The notes beneath the pieces were generated by a model, which worked only from the letters and a program-made list of their open reading frames with translations, was not told where the DNA came from and searched no databases. Below are positions 55,601-64,000 of a stretch of 64,000 nucleotides of DNA, in pieces. The stretch comes from Paraburkholderia metrosideri. Lineage in GTDB: Bacteria; Pseudomonadota; Gammaproteobacteria; Burkholderiales; Burkholderiaceae. Numbering within the stretch: the first letter of the stretch is position 1; the number at the start of each line of letters is the position of its first letter. The position numbers and the translations under genes were made by a program. Where the stretch lies: positions 248,001 to 312,000 of the forward strand of contig NZ_CAJHCP010000005.1 in the NCBI RefSeq assembly GCF_904848625.1. Direction: 5' to 3'.

Positions 55601-57041
55601 TTGCCGACGCCTTCACATGACCGCCCGCGCGATGCGACGGCGCGAACAATCGCAATCCGCTCGCGAGGCTTGCCGCGCCAGCGAAGAATGCACCCGCGCC
55701 GAGCGCGAGCGTCGGACCATGCCGCCCCGCGATCCCAAAGCTCAACGCGACCAGTGCCGCGCCCGTGGTTTGACCGAGCAAGCGCGCAGTCGCGACGATG
55801 CCGCTCGCGCCACCGCTGCGTTCCGGCGGCGCGCTGGCCATCAGCGCTTTCAGATTCGGTGACTGGAAAAAGCCGAAACCCGCGCCGCACACCGCCATCC
55901 GGATACCGATGTCGAGCACATGCGGATGCGCTGGCAATAACGCCAGCGACGCCATCCCTGCCGACAGCACCGCGAGCCCGATCGCTCCCAGCAAGCCAGG
56001 CGGATAGCGATCCGACAGATTGCCCGCGAGCGGTGCGGCCAGCGCCACCACCACGGGCCACGGCGTCATCAGAAAACCTGTTTCGACCTGGCTGCGATGC
56101 AGCACGTCCTCGAAATAGAACGGCAGCGACACGAACGCCAGACCTTGCGCGGCGAACGAGCACACGGCCGTCACCGCCGACAAAGCGAACACCGGCCGCT
56201 TGAACAGATCGACCGGCAGCATCGGCGCAGGGTGGCCGCTTTCGCGGCGGATCATCAGAAAGCCGAATACCACGGCGATGGCTGCCGCGCTCAGCACCAA
56301 CTGCGTCGACGCACGTTGCGCCGCCTCACCGAGCGCAAAAATCAGCGCGGAGAAGGTGATGATGTTCAGCAGCGCCGCGACCGGATCGAAATTGTGCTTG
56401 CCGCGCGCGGTCTGCGGCAGCGCCGGCCACGCGAAGGCCAATGCAATCACGCCGAGCGGCACGTTCACCGCAAAGAGCCACGGCCAGGTTGCGACAGACA
56501 GAATCACCGATGCCACCGTCGGCCCAACCGCGAACGACACACCGACGATCAGCGCATTCATCCCAAGACCGCGACCCAGCCGATGCGGTGGGTATAGATA
56601 ACGGATCAGCGCCGTATTCACGCTCATGATCGCGCTCGCGCCCAGACCTTGCAGGATGCGGGCGGCGGCGAGCAACGGCAGCGTCGACGCCATCGAACAC
56701 GCGAGCGACGCAACGGTGAACAGCGCAATGCCGCCGATGTAAATGCGCCGATGCCCCACGATGTCTCCCAACGCCGCGAGCGGCAGCAACGTGGCGACCA
56801 CCGCGAGCTGATACGCGTTGATGATCCACACCGATGCCGCGGGCGCTGCGTGCAGATCCGCGGCAATAGCGGGTAGGGCTGTGTTGGCGATGGCGGTGTC
56901 GAGCGTGGCGAGTGCGACGGCGAGCATGATGGCCGCCATCGCGCGGCGGTTGGCGGCGGACATCGGGCCGTCCGCGGGGAGAGTCGAGTCGAAAGTGGCG
57001 CTGGGTTTATCGGACAAGGCGTGGCTCGTCGGGTTATGCAT
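55596..57041 (-). CDS. DHA2-family (14-helix) MFS drug exporter
   Basis: This 481-residue inner-membrane proton antiporter has about 14 hydrophobic segments. The DHA2 marks are present: LDTAIANTALPAIAADL near residue 45-61, GDIVGHRRIYIGGI near 91 (motif A) and ILQGLGASAIMSVNTALIRYLYP near 130 (motif B, split). Such exporters expel biocides, dyes or antibiotics. The ATG at 57041 is chosen since upstream sequence is not protein-like. No TetR or MarR regulator or membrane-fusion partner is adjacent. It is convergent with ltaE. Confidence 0.92.
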   Translation of the reverse strand: MHNPTSHALSDKPSATFDSTLPADGPMSAANRRAMAAIMLAVALATLDTAIANTALPAIAADLHAAPAASVWIINAYQLAVVATLLPLAALGDIVGHRRIYIGGIALFTVASLACSMASTLPLLAAARILQGLGASAIMSVNTALIRYLYPPHRLGRGLGMNALIVGVSFAVGPTVASVILSVATWPWLFAVNVPLGVIALAFAWPALPQTARGKHNFDPVAALLNIITFSALIFALGEAAQRASTQLVLSAAAIAVVFGFLMIRRESGHPAPMLPVDLFKRPVFALSAVTAVCSFAAQGLAFVSLPFYFEDVLHRSQVETGFLMTPWPVVVALAAPLAGNLSDRYPPGLLGAIGLAVLSAGMASLALLPAHPHVLDIGIRMAVCGAGFGFFQSPNLKALMASAPPERSGGASGIVATARLLGQTTGAALVALSFGIAGRHGPTLALGAGAFFAGAASLASGLRLFAPSHRAGGHVKASAK

Positions 57042-57736
57042 GCCGGATAGCGTGACGGGTCCGAGAGACCCGGCACGGCTTTCACAAGACAGGGTTTGCG
57101 TGAGATGAAGCGCACTGGGCGGTACGACAAATGAAGCCCTTCGTGCGGCGAATGTAGCGATTGTTACAGAGACGCGGCAAATGTGCTGGGCAGCACGCAG
57201 GCCGAAAGGCGTTCGTATGCATGCGTATCGAGTTTTGCCCGATGCATCGAGTGCGCAACTAACGGTCAATTTCAATCAACGCTGATGAAACTGATCGACC
57301 CTCACCTTGTCACACGCGATTCCGCACCACCGTTCAGCAGATGAGGGAGGCGATTTGACTACTGACCTGGCGAGTACCCGCAGTAATCGACCGGTTCATG
57401 CATGCGACATGACCTCGACATGGTTTGAAAAAATAATGACGTTGCCGGCTCCAGACAACCGCGCAACGCTTCGCAAGCGTTTGCCTGTTTTGTGCCGGTC
57501 GATGCACGCGCGCAGTGCCGCGCACGCGCGTCGTGCACCACCCGCGTGCGCAAAACCGTCGCTGCGGCGCGTGTCGCCGGGCATGGCATGTGCGTGAGCA
57601 AGCGCTCGCGCGCGGCCGGTGTGCGGCAGCCGTAAAATGTCCTACTCTGTTTGTTAACCCGCCTGACCGGCACGCGCCTCCCGTCCGTCACCTGTGCGGT
57701 TCGCGTATGTCGCGTCGTTCTTTCCCGGAGGCTTCG
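57042..57736. other. Intergenic region between exporter and glgP
   Basis: This 695-base divergent gap has only arginine/histidine-rich frames with no start signals. Several dispersed direct repeats of GCGCGCAGTGCCGC-type sequence make it GC-skewed. No regulator gene or clear promoter is seen. Confidence 0.4.
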
Positions 57737-60190
57737 ATGACAGCCGTCGATCTGGAATTCGACCAGCTCAACAGTACCGTCGACGCGCTACGGCGCTCAA
57801 TTTCCAATCGCATGATGTATGGGGTCGGCAAGGACGCCGTCACCGCGCATCCGCATGACTGGCTGCACGCCGCGGCGCTCGCCGTGCGCGACCGGCTGGT
57901 TGCGCGCTGGATGAAAACCACGCGCCTGCAATACGAACAGGACGTCAAACGCGTCTATTACCTGTCGATGGAATTTCTGATCGGCAGAACCTTTACGAAT
58001 GCGCTGCTCGCGCTCGGCATTCATGACCAGATGAAAGAGGCGCTCGCGAGTCTCGGTGTCGACATGGATACGCTGACCGATATCGAGCCGGACGCCGCGC
58101 TCGGCAACGGCGGCCTCGGCCGGCTCGCGGCCTGCTTTCTGGACTCGATGGCCACGCTCGGCATCCCCGGTTTCGGCTACGGCATCCGTTACGAATACGG
58201 GATGTTTCGCCAGCAGATCGTCAACGGCGAGCAGGTCGAAGCGCCCGATTACTGGCTGCGCGCGGGGAATCCGTGGGAGTTTCCGCGCTCTGAGATCAAG
58301 TACATGGTGCACTTTGGCGGTCGTACGGTGCAACGTGGCGAACACGTCGAATGGATCGACACCGAGCATGTGAATGCGACCGCGTACGACACGGTCATTC
58401 CCGGCTATGCGACCGACGCGACCAACACGCTGCGTCTGTGGTCCGCTCGCGCAACCGAAGAACTCGATCTCGGTGCGTTCAATCGGGGCGACTATCGCAA
58501 TGCGGTCGACACCAAGAACATGTCGGAGAATGTCTCGCGTCTGCTGTATCCGGACGACTCGACGCCAGCGGGTCGCGAACTGCGCTTGCGTCAGGAGTAC
58601 TTTTTCGTCTCGGCGACGATGCAGGATCTGATTCGCCGTTATCAACGCACGCACAGCACGTTCGGGCGTTTTAGCGAAAAGGTGGCGGTGCATCTGAACG
58701 ACACGCATCCGGTACTCGCGATTCCCGAGTTGATGCGTTTGCTGGTGGACGTGCACCATCTTCCGTGGGACAAGGCGTGGAAACACGTCACGCAGATCTT
58801 CTCGTACACGAATCACACGCTGATGCCCGAAGCGCTCGAAACGTGGGACGTCGAAATGCTCGCGCGCCTGTTGCCGCGGCATCTCGAGATCATCTTCGAG
58901 ATCAACGCGCAGTTTCTCAAGCACGTCAGCGAGCAGTCGGGGTATGACGGCGAGATGATCCGCCGAATTTCTCTGGTCGATGAATATGGTCAGCGGCGTG
59001 TGCGGATGGCGTATCTGGCGATCGTCGCGAGCCATAAAGTGAACGGCGTGTCGAAGCTGCATTCGCAACTGATGACACGCGATATTTTCGCCGACTTCGC
59101 GCGAGTCTATCCCGACCGCTTTACCAATGTGACCAACGGCATCACGCCGCGTCGCTGGCTCGCGCAGGCGAGTCCGTCGCTGTCGTCATTGATCGATCAG
59201 CAGATCGGCAAACATTGGCGCAGCAATCTGTTCGAGCTGGAGCAGTTGCGCAATCTGCGCACCGATAGCGGCTTTATCGACGCGTTCCGCGAGGCGAAGC
59301 GGCAGAGCAAATTGCGGCTCGTGCATCGGCTTGCGCATCACACGAAGCTGCATTTCGATCCGGATGCGATGTTCGATTTGCAGGTCAAGCGCATTCACGA
59401 ATACAAGCGGCAATTGCTCAACGTGTTGCATGTGATCGTGCGCTACAACCAGATTCGCGAGAATCCTGAGGGCGACTGGGTGCCGCGCGTCGTGCTGTTC
59501 GCGGGCAAGGCCGCGTCCGCGTACCGGATGGCGAAGACGATTATCAAACTGATCGGGGATGTCAGTGAAAAGGTCAATCATGACCCGTTGATCGGCGATC
59601 GTCTGAAGGTGGTGTTCGTGCCGAACTACGGCGTGAGCGTCGCGGAATTGATCATTCCGGCCGCCGACCTGTCAGAGCAGATTTCAATGGCGGGTACGGA
59701 AGCATCGGGCACAGGCAACATGAAGCTGGCGCTCAACGGTGCGCTGACAATCGGCACGATGGATGGCGCGAATATCGAAATCTGTGACGCCGTGGGTCGC
59801 GACAACATTTTCATCTTCGGCCATACCGCCGATGAAGTGGACTCGTTGCGCGCCACCGGTTATCGGCCTCGACAGATCTACGAGGAGAATGCGGAACTGC
59901 GTATGGCGCTCGACCAGATCCGCACGGGCTTCTTCTCGCCGGACGATCCGCTTCGTTTCTCGGACATCTTCCACACGCTGGTCGATTGGGGCGATCACTA
60001 TATGGTGCTCGCCGACTTCGACGCGTTCGCAAAGGCGCAGGACGAAGTGGATGCACGCTTCGTCGACAAACGCGCATGGACCGAAAGCGCAATCGAGAAT
60101 GTCGCGGGCATGGGGCAGTTTTCTTCGGATCGTACGATCGGCGAATATGCGCGAAATATCTGGCGAGTGAATCCGCTGAATATGGAGTGA
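57737..60190 (+). CDS. glgP: Glycogen/maltodextrin phosphorylase
   Basis: This 817-residue PLP enzyme releases glucose 1-phosphate from the non-reducing ends of alpha-1,4-glucans. Characteristic segments are VYYLSMEFLIGRTFTNAL near residue 72, GNGGLGRLAACFLDS near 120, HLNDTHPVLAIPELMR near 320 (split), KRIHEYKRQLLN near 550, and the PLP site EASGTGNMKLALNGA with its lysine near 663, followed by IGTMDGANIEI. CCGGAGG lies six bases before the ATG at 57737; the longer frame is arginine-rich non-coding. No other glg gene is adjacent. Confidence 0.95.
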   Translation: MTAVDLEFDQLNSTVDALRRSISNRMMYGVGKDAVTAHPHDWLHAAALAVRDRLVARWMKTTRLQYEQDVKRVYYLSMEFLIGRTFTNALLALGIHDQMKEALASLGVDMDTLTDIEPDAALGNGGLGRLAACFLDSMATLGIPGFGYGIRYEYGMFRQQIVNGEQVEAPDYWLRAGNPWEFPRSEIKYMVHFGGRTVQRGEHVEWIDTEHVNATAYDTVIPGYATDATNTLRLWSARATEELDLGAFNRGDYRNAVDTKNMSENVSRLLYPDDSTPAGRELRLRQEYFFVSATMQDLIRRYQRTHSTFGRFSEKVAVHLNDTHPVLAIPELMRLLVDVHHLPWDKAWKHVTQIFSYTNHTLMPEALETWDVEMLARLLPRHLEIIFEINAQFLKHVSEQSGYDGEMIRRISLVDEYGQRRVRMAYLAIVASHKVNGVSKLHSQLMTRDIFADFARVYPDRFTNVTNGITPRRWLAQASPSLSSLIDQQIGKHWRSNLFELEQLRNLRTDSGFIDAFREAKRQSKLRLVHRLAHHTKLHFDPDAMFDLQVKRIHEYKRQLLNVLHVIVRYNQIRENPEGDWVPRVVLFAGKAASAYRMAKTIIKLIGDVSEKVNHDPLIGDRLKVVFVPNYGVSVAELIIPAADLSEQISMAGTEASGTGNMKLALNGALTIGTMDGANIEICDAVGRDNIFIFGHTADEVDSLRATGYRPRQIYEENAELRMALDQIRTGFFSPDDPLRFSDIFHTLVDWGDHYMVLADFDAFAKAQDEVDARFVDKRAWTESAIENVAGMGQFSSDRTIGEYARNIWRVNPLNME

Positions 60191-60212
60191 CGATTCTCGC
60201 GATGGAAAAAAG

Positions 60213-60250
60213 AAAGCCGTGCGCGCAATGGAATTGCGCACGGCTTTTTT
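60213..60250. terminator. Bidirectional terminator after glgP
   Basis: AAAGCCGTGCGC and GCGCACGGCTTT pair around a 14-base loop, with A-rich sequence before and TTTTTT after. It serves glgP and the convergent small lipoprotein gene. Confidence 0.9.
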
Positions 60251-60328
60251 GTCGCGTATTGCAGGTTGCCGCAGTTGCCGCAGTCGGCGGCCGCAGCGTG
60301 AGACCGGTCCGCTAGCGCGTGTCAGCAC

Positions 60329-60502
60329 TTACCATCTGCCACGTCCGCCGTAGTAACCCCCGACGCCTACACTGACGCTCGGCGCAGCATAGTAGCCGGG
60401 CGCATAGCCATACGCCGGTGCCGGCGCATACGCGTAAGGAGGCGCGACGACACACCCCGCGAGGCCCACTGCACATAATGCTGATATCAATAGTCTGATC
60501 AT
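60329..60502 (-). CDS. Small Tyr/Gly/Pro-rich lipoprotein, 57 residues
   Basis: The frame MIRLLISALCAVGLAGCVVA… carries a textbook lipoprotein signal (LAGC, Cys17). The mature part is built from Tyr, Ala, Pro and Gly (YAYAPAPAYGY, then VGVGGYYGGRGRW). GAGAGGAAATC precedes the ATG. Similar tiny YXXP-rich lipoproteins are common in Burkholderiaceae and are of unknown function. It would be missed by a 60-residue cut-off. The overlapping 77-codon frame is a shadow. Confidence 0.78.
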   Translation of the reverse strand: MIRLLISALCAVGLAGCVVAPPYAYAPAPAYGYAPGYYAAPSVSVGVGGYYGGRGRW

Positions 60503-60694
60503 GATTTCCTCTCTTTTTCAGCCTTTCGTATTTGAGGGAAAGCATACGATGTTGTTCTGCGGCGCATGTGACGGCAAATTACGCGTGTGCGCTTTGGCAC
60601 GGCTTCATTAACAGTTGCTTACTTTCATGAAGGGTTATCAAAGGGGCAAGCGTGCGTTGACGCGACGTTTGCCGAACCATTCAAAAGAAATCGC

Positions 60695-61801
60695 TCAAGG
60701 TGCAAAGCTCTCACTCGCATTCGCCGCATACAAGCCCAATTGCCCACGCTGAAAATCGAACAGCACGTCGATGTTCTGCATCGCCATCAAACCCACCACG
60801 ATACGGTTTGCCCCCGGCGTTGCCTTGACAATCGTCACCTGCGCGTTCTCGTAGCGGTGCGTCCACGATCCCGCGCCGATCGCCGTCACATAGTTACCCT
60901 GATTGAGGACCTTGCCGGCTTCGTCGTCGCCGGTCCAGGCCGGTGCCTTGTCCATCTCGATGCGGATCATGCCGGAGTTGCCCGTCGCGAACACCAGCGG
61001 TGCGCAAAAGGTCATCTTGTCGGCGACTCGCACGCAGCCGGTGGGCCATTGTGATGCGCCATCTTTTGACGCCGCCATCGGCACCATCGTGTAGTTTTTT
61101 GTCAGCGAGCTCGACGGACTCAGCACGAGGAACGGCTTCGCGACGTTCGAGTGCACCAGATACCGTTGACCGATGTTGCCGGTCAACGCGCGCAGCGGTT
61201 GCGTGCAGCAATTGTCGCCGGGCAGATCCGCGCCGACGCCTGCGATGCCCGAAAACGCCCAGCCGAATTCGCCGGTATAGCCGTCGATAGCGACGCAGCC
61301 TCGCGCGCCTGTCCGGCAGCGCACGGTATCGACCGCTTGCGCGACGACTGGTGCCGCTTGCGTACCGGCGATGCTGAACGGCACCGTGACGAGCGAGCCC
61401 ACCACCTCGGAGCCGTTTGCAAACGCCAACGACGTGGTGCCGCCCGCGCTCGCGTAGTTCGACTTAGGTAGTGCCGATCGCAACACGCGTACGCCTTGCG
61501 TGCCGGTGTCCAGCGCGACATAGCGCGGCGTGCCGTCGAGCTGGATCGGCAGGCCCAGGCGCGCGTGATCCTCATCGGCGCGTTCCACGTGCAACGGAAT
61601 CAGCAGGCCGTCGTTGCCTCCGTTGATCAGCGTGGCGTTGACCGCGGGCGGGGCGGGCGGCGGGAAGGTGGTGCCGCAGCCGCTCAGTGCGACCGACGCA
61701 ATCAGCAGTGGCACATTGAAACGGCGTCGATGAGCCGTCAGGCGGGGATGCAAACGGAGACGAATGTGCCGGAGAACGGCATCGAGGGACGACAGGAACA
61801 T
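60695..61801 (-). CDS. Hypothetical lipoprotein with a retropepsin-like fold (DUF3443-like)
   Basis: This 368-residue envelope protein has a long basic n-region, a hydrophobic core and lipobox ALSGC (Cys near residue 42). The mature domain contains RYVALDTGTQGVRVL near 93, shaped like the D-T/S-G loop of aspartic-protease folds, and ends with IVVGLMAMQNIDVLFDF and GQLGLYAA. This resembles DUF3443 proteins of Burkholderia. Several cysteine pairs (CRTGARGC, DNCC) fit a periplasmic location. Only one DTG motif is obvious, so protease activity is doubtful. Confidence 0.75.
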   Translation of the reverse strand: MFLSSLDAVLRHIRLRLHPRLTAHRRRFNVPLLIASVALSGCGTTFPPPAPPAVNATLINGGNDGLLIPLHVERADEDHARLGLPIQLDGTPRYVALDTGTQGVRVLRSALPKSNYASAGGTTSLAFANGSEVVGSLVTVPFSIAGTQAAPVVAQAVDTVRCRTGARGCVAIDGYTGEFGWAFSGIAGVGADLPGDNCCTQPLRALTGNIGQRYLVHSNVAKPFLVLSPSSSLTKNYTMVPMAASKDGASQWPTGCVRVADKMTFCAPLVFATGNSGMIRIEMDKAPAWTGDDEAGKVLNQGNYVTAIGAGSWTHRYENAQVTIVKATPGANRIVVGLMAMQNIDVLFDFQRGQLGLYAANASESFAP

Positions 61802-62240
61802 GGATCACGCTTCGCTAAAAGGCGGGTCCCTGGCCGGATGCGGCATTGCTGGCCGTCGGCCTGGCGGCGGACAGCACAGCCGGCGATCGTCAATGGAAGG
61901 CCGCAGCGTACGGAGAAGCCGGGCGCTTGCGAAAGCCAGCGGGAAGGGACACGCGATGACAGAAGCGGCGACTCTACCGGACCGCTCGGGTGCGATTGCA
62001 AAGATGTGTCAACGTACGGCGGCGGTTTGACTCCGCCAGCGCGGGTTGATTGGCGTTGACAATCGCGCGGCGGGTCCGCTCACGCGACTCACAGCCAGAC
62101 TATGGCGCACTACGAGGCAACGCTGATGGCGCAGGATTCCCACGCGTTGAAGTCTTGACGAGGGGGCAACGGGGTGTGCACAACGCAATCCGTCCCGCGT
62201 TCACTTGCCTCTTTCGCTTCGCGCCGGACAGTGACAGCGC
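61802..62240. other. Intergenic region, no gene recognised
   Basis: This 439-base gap lies between two minus-strand genes. The overlapping plus-strand frame (61496-62059) is arginine-rich and mostly antisense to the lipoprotein gene. I see no regulatory structure that I can support. Confidence 0.4.
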
Positions 62241-62630
62241 TCAGTCTTTCGGAGCCGCTGCCGCCGTCTTCGCTTCATGCACAGCCGCGCTAACCCGTTC
62301 GACGAACTCGCGATCGGTGCTCATCAGCGCTTCGCGCTCGCCGTTGGCCGTCTGTACGATCAGACGATGCGTGACGTCCTGAGTCGCCCACGTGAGCCAG
62401 CCGACGACGATCAGCATGACACCGCACACCATGCCCACCGGCGAGCGAAATATTCCGCCAACAATAGCGCCGACCAGACCGATCAGCGAAATAATGCGTG
62501 GCAGCAGTTTGTTTTTCGGCACGGTGACGACCTGTACGTCGAGGACGTCACGTAACGGAAAGACCTGGCCGGCCGACGAGAGTGCGTTACGTGTGACCGA
62601 CACGCCGCGATCATTGAAAGGGGTTTCCAT
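62241..62630 (-). CDS. DUF6232-like small membrane protein
   Basis: This 129-residue protein has an N-terminal strand region (FNDRGVSVTRNALSSAGQVF, PLRDVLDVQVV), two adjacent membrane helices (LLPRIISLIGLVGAIVGGIF and VGMVCGVMLIVVGWLTW) and a C-terminal domain ending VERVSAAVHEAKT. This layout matches the DUF6232 family of about 130-residue proteins of unknown role. The ATG at 62630 is used; an upstream one adds eight residues. Confidence 0.78.
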   Translation of the reverse strand: METPFNDRGVSVTRNALSSAGQVFPLRDVLDVQVVTVPKNKLLPRIISLIGLVGAIVGGIFRSPVGMVCGVMLIVVGWLTWATQDVTHRLIVQTANGEREALMSTDREFVERVSAAVHEAKTAAAAPKD

Positions 62631-63188
62631 CGAGTCGAATGCAAGCGGTAGCAAAGGGCGCAGCGTACCAGACTTCGAATGCCTGAAGTTGCGGATGTTC
62701 TTGTTCCGTTATGAGGCTTGCCGGATGTCGTTCCTTGTTTAACCGACTCAAAATTTGAGTTACGGAAGTTCGTGACTAAATCCTGGTGTTGTTTGGCTTT
62801 CGATTTCTTTCACAACGGCGATCACGAAATGTTAGCTTGGAGTCTATCCGGGAGCCATACGCGGTGGCGATAGGCTCGACAGAAGTCAGCGTGGCGCCCG
62901 CGTTCGTGAAACATGGAGCTACCAACGCGGGCGCGTTCGTGAACTGGCTCGCGACAACATTCGCGGACCCGCCCTGGCTTCAGGGCTAAGCGAATCGCAA
63001 GCTGCCTTTAGCTCATCGCAATGCGTGCACCGGTGAAGCGACGGGCTTTGGGAAGGCGGCGTTCGAAGCCGGAAGTGAGAACACCCGACGTGCACTCACT
63101 TCCGCCGTCTGACGTTGAAGCCGCTATCGGTGCGCTCGCGCTGTTCTCGCGATACCTTGGATCGATACAGGCGGACTGGTCACGCGAT
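62631..63188. other. Intergenic region before the GH28-like gene
   Basis: This 558-base gap contains short frames on both strands without start signals. Composition is somewhat lower in GC than the flanks from 62700 to 62900. I see no gene or RNA that I can support. Confidence 0.4.
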
Positions 63189-64000
63189 TTACGTTGCTTC
63201 GATCTGGATCATGGGACGCGTATCCGTGCCAGTGACCCTCCAACTGCAATTCGAAAGCGTGAGGTTCGTGATATGACGGCCCCACAACCCATAGGCCGGC
63301 AGCGGACTGGCACCCGGGTCAGGATATCCAGCACCGATTTCGCCTGGGTCTTTCGGCACGCTCCCCGTGTAGGCGTTCACGCCCAGATTGATGTTGGTCA
63401 ACACTACGTCGGTGATAGGCTTGTCTTTAAATCCCGAAAACCAGGAACCATTGGGGCCATTGTTTTCACCGGAGATCTGGTCGAACACGATCCGCTGAAT
63501 GCTTCCAACGGGAGGTATTGCCTGACCGGGCATGAGTCGGAATCGGTCGCCTAGTGCGAGAAAGAGCGGACTGGTCGCGTTGTTGATCGTACATTTAGAC
63601 ACCAGAATGTTCGAGAGCGAACCGCCATCGGTGCTCTCCCAGGAAACGCCGCCTTTAACATGAAGCGGATCCGTGTTAATCCCCAGCTCTTTGTACAGCG
63701 TAGTGCGATCAGTCTTTGGGCCGCCCAGGATGCAGTTGTAGACGAGGACGCTATCAAAGGAGCCTTGAGTGTCGGTACCAATCTTGAGTGCGTTCGTACT
63801 ACTGTAGGATTGGCAGTTCTTTACGAGTACATTCTGCAGCAGGCCTCCGGCGGAGCCTTTGAAGCAAATCCCGTCATCCTCAGTGTTGAAAACACTATCT
63901 CTGAGGATGACCGACTTGCAGCCGTCAATATCGATCCCATCGTTATTGATGTTCGAGATATTGGAGACCGTGATATTTTCGACCAGAAGGTTGTTGCAGG
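63189..64000 (-). CDS. GH28-like right-handed beta-helix protein, partial (N-terminus off the window)
   Basis: The minus-strand frame is open from the window edge to a TAA at 63189, giving the last 270 or so residues. It shows regularly spaced parallel-helix turns (LLVENITVSNISN, LLQNVLVKNC, DSVLVYNCILGG, DVVLTNINLG, NLTLSNCSW). NNDGIDIDGCKSVIL followed by NTEDDGICFKG matches the NTDG and DD catalytic-aspartate motifs of glycoside hydrolase family 28 (polygalacturonases). The usual GHG histidine motif is not seen; STNALKIGT stands in that area. It may cleave pectin-like or rhamnogalacturonan chains. The apparent shorter start near 63602 is an internal GTG. Confidence 0.8.
   Translation of the reverse strand, partial: CNNLLVENITVSNISNINNDGIDIDGCKSVILRDSVFNTEDDGICFKGSAGGLLQNVLVKNCQSYSSTNALKIGTDTQGSFDSVLVYNCILGGPKTDRTTLYKELGINTDPLHVKGGVSWESTDGGSLSNILVSKCTINNATSPLFLALGDRFRLMPGQAIPPVGSIQRIVFDQISGENNGPNGSWFSGFKDKPITDVVLTNINLGVNAYTGSVPKDPGEIGAGYPDPGASPLPAYGLWGRHITNLTLSNCSWRVTGTDTRPMIQIEAT

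Noticed and set aside
57307..57597. 96-codon frame upstream of glgP
   Set aside because: Composition is Arg/Ala/Pro-rich with no start signal or fold pattern.
57797..59068. 423-codon minus-strand frame
   Set aside because: It is a shadow of glgP; histidine/arginine-rich with no motif.
61496..62059. 187-codon plus-strand frame
   Set aside because: The first half is antisense to the lipoprotein gene, and the rest has no protein-like pattern.
63551..63781. 76-codon minus frame inside the GH28-like gene
   Set aside because: It is in a different frame from the open beta-helix frame that continues to the window edge.

Overview
The window is a GC-rich chromosomal segment of a betaproteobacterium, most probably Paraburkholderia or a close Burkholderiaceae relative. 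This is inferred from the codon use, the DUF4148 secreted protein, the PaoABC-type aldehyde oxidoreductase, the CbbR-like LysR regulator and many small Burkholderia-type hypothetical genes. I see no rRNA, tRNA, CRISPR array, insertion sequence, phage gene or replication origin.

Region 1 (about 1-15.2 kb) is a catabolic island for a small carboxylic acid. An MHS-family symporter and a GntR/FCD regulator flank an operon of a thiamine-diphosphate enzyme, a very Frc-like CoA-transferase and an FAH-family hydrolase. A second block holds an OxlT-like oxalate:formate antiporter, two LysR regulators, an aldehyde dehydrogenase and a ketopantoate-reductase-like enzyme. Three near-identical operator candidates mark the GntR circuit. 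A 13-base motif shared by three promoter regions suggests a LysR regulon. Just before the ThDP enzyme lies a 49-bp tandem repeat whose hairpin arms covary.

Region 2 (15.3-24 kb) is mixed housekeeping: a lipoprotein, a YigZ/IMPACT protein, a LysE exporter, a DsbA-fold isomerase, a diguanylate cyclase, an FtsI paralogue and a chemoreceptor. Region 3 (24.6-28.6 kb) is a three-gene phosphonate biosynthesis operon (PEP mutase fused to a nucleotidyltransferase, phosphonopyruvate decarboxylase, 2-aminoethylphosphonate transaminase), which suggests nucleotide-activated aminoethylphosphonate for decorating a surface molecule.

Region 4 (28.8-38.4 kb) holds a PIG-L deacetylase, a UdgX uracil-DNA glycosylase gene behind a perfect LexA box, mocA with the paoABC molybdoenzyme operon it probably serves, and an exonuclease III with a long lysine-rich pentapeptide-repeat tail. 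Region 5 (38.5-48.4 kb) carries a membrane protein, motAB, a DUF2252 protein, an SDR, a sirtuin, a PPOX-type flavoprotein, a DUF938 methyltransferase and gnd. Region 6 (48.6-64 kb) has many small secreted or membrane proteins, a LysM/degenerate-LytM lipoprotein, ltaE, a DHA2 exporter, glgP, a tiny lipoprotein missed by length cut-offs, and a partial GH28-like beta-helix enzyme running off the right edge.

Functional calls come from recognising family motifs by eye, with no database search. Short tandem repeats with 7-, 9-, 10-, 12-, 15- and 49-bp units are unusually frequent.
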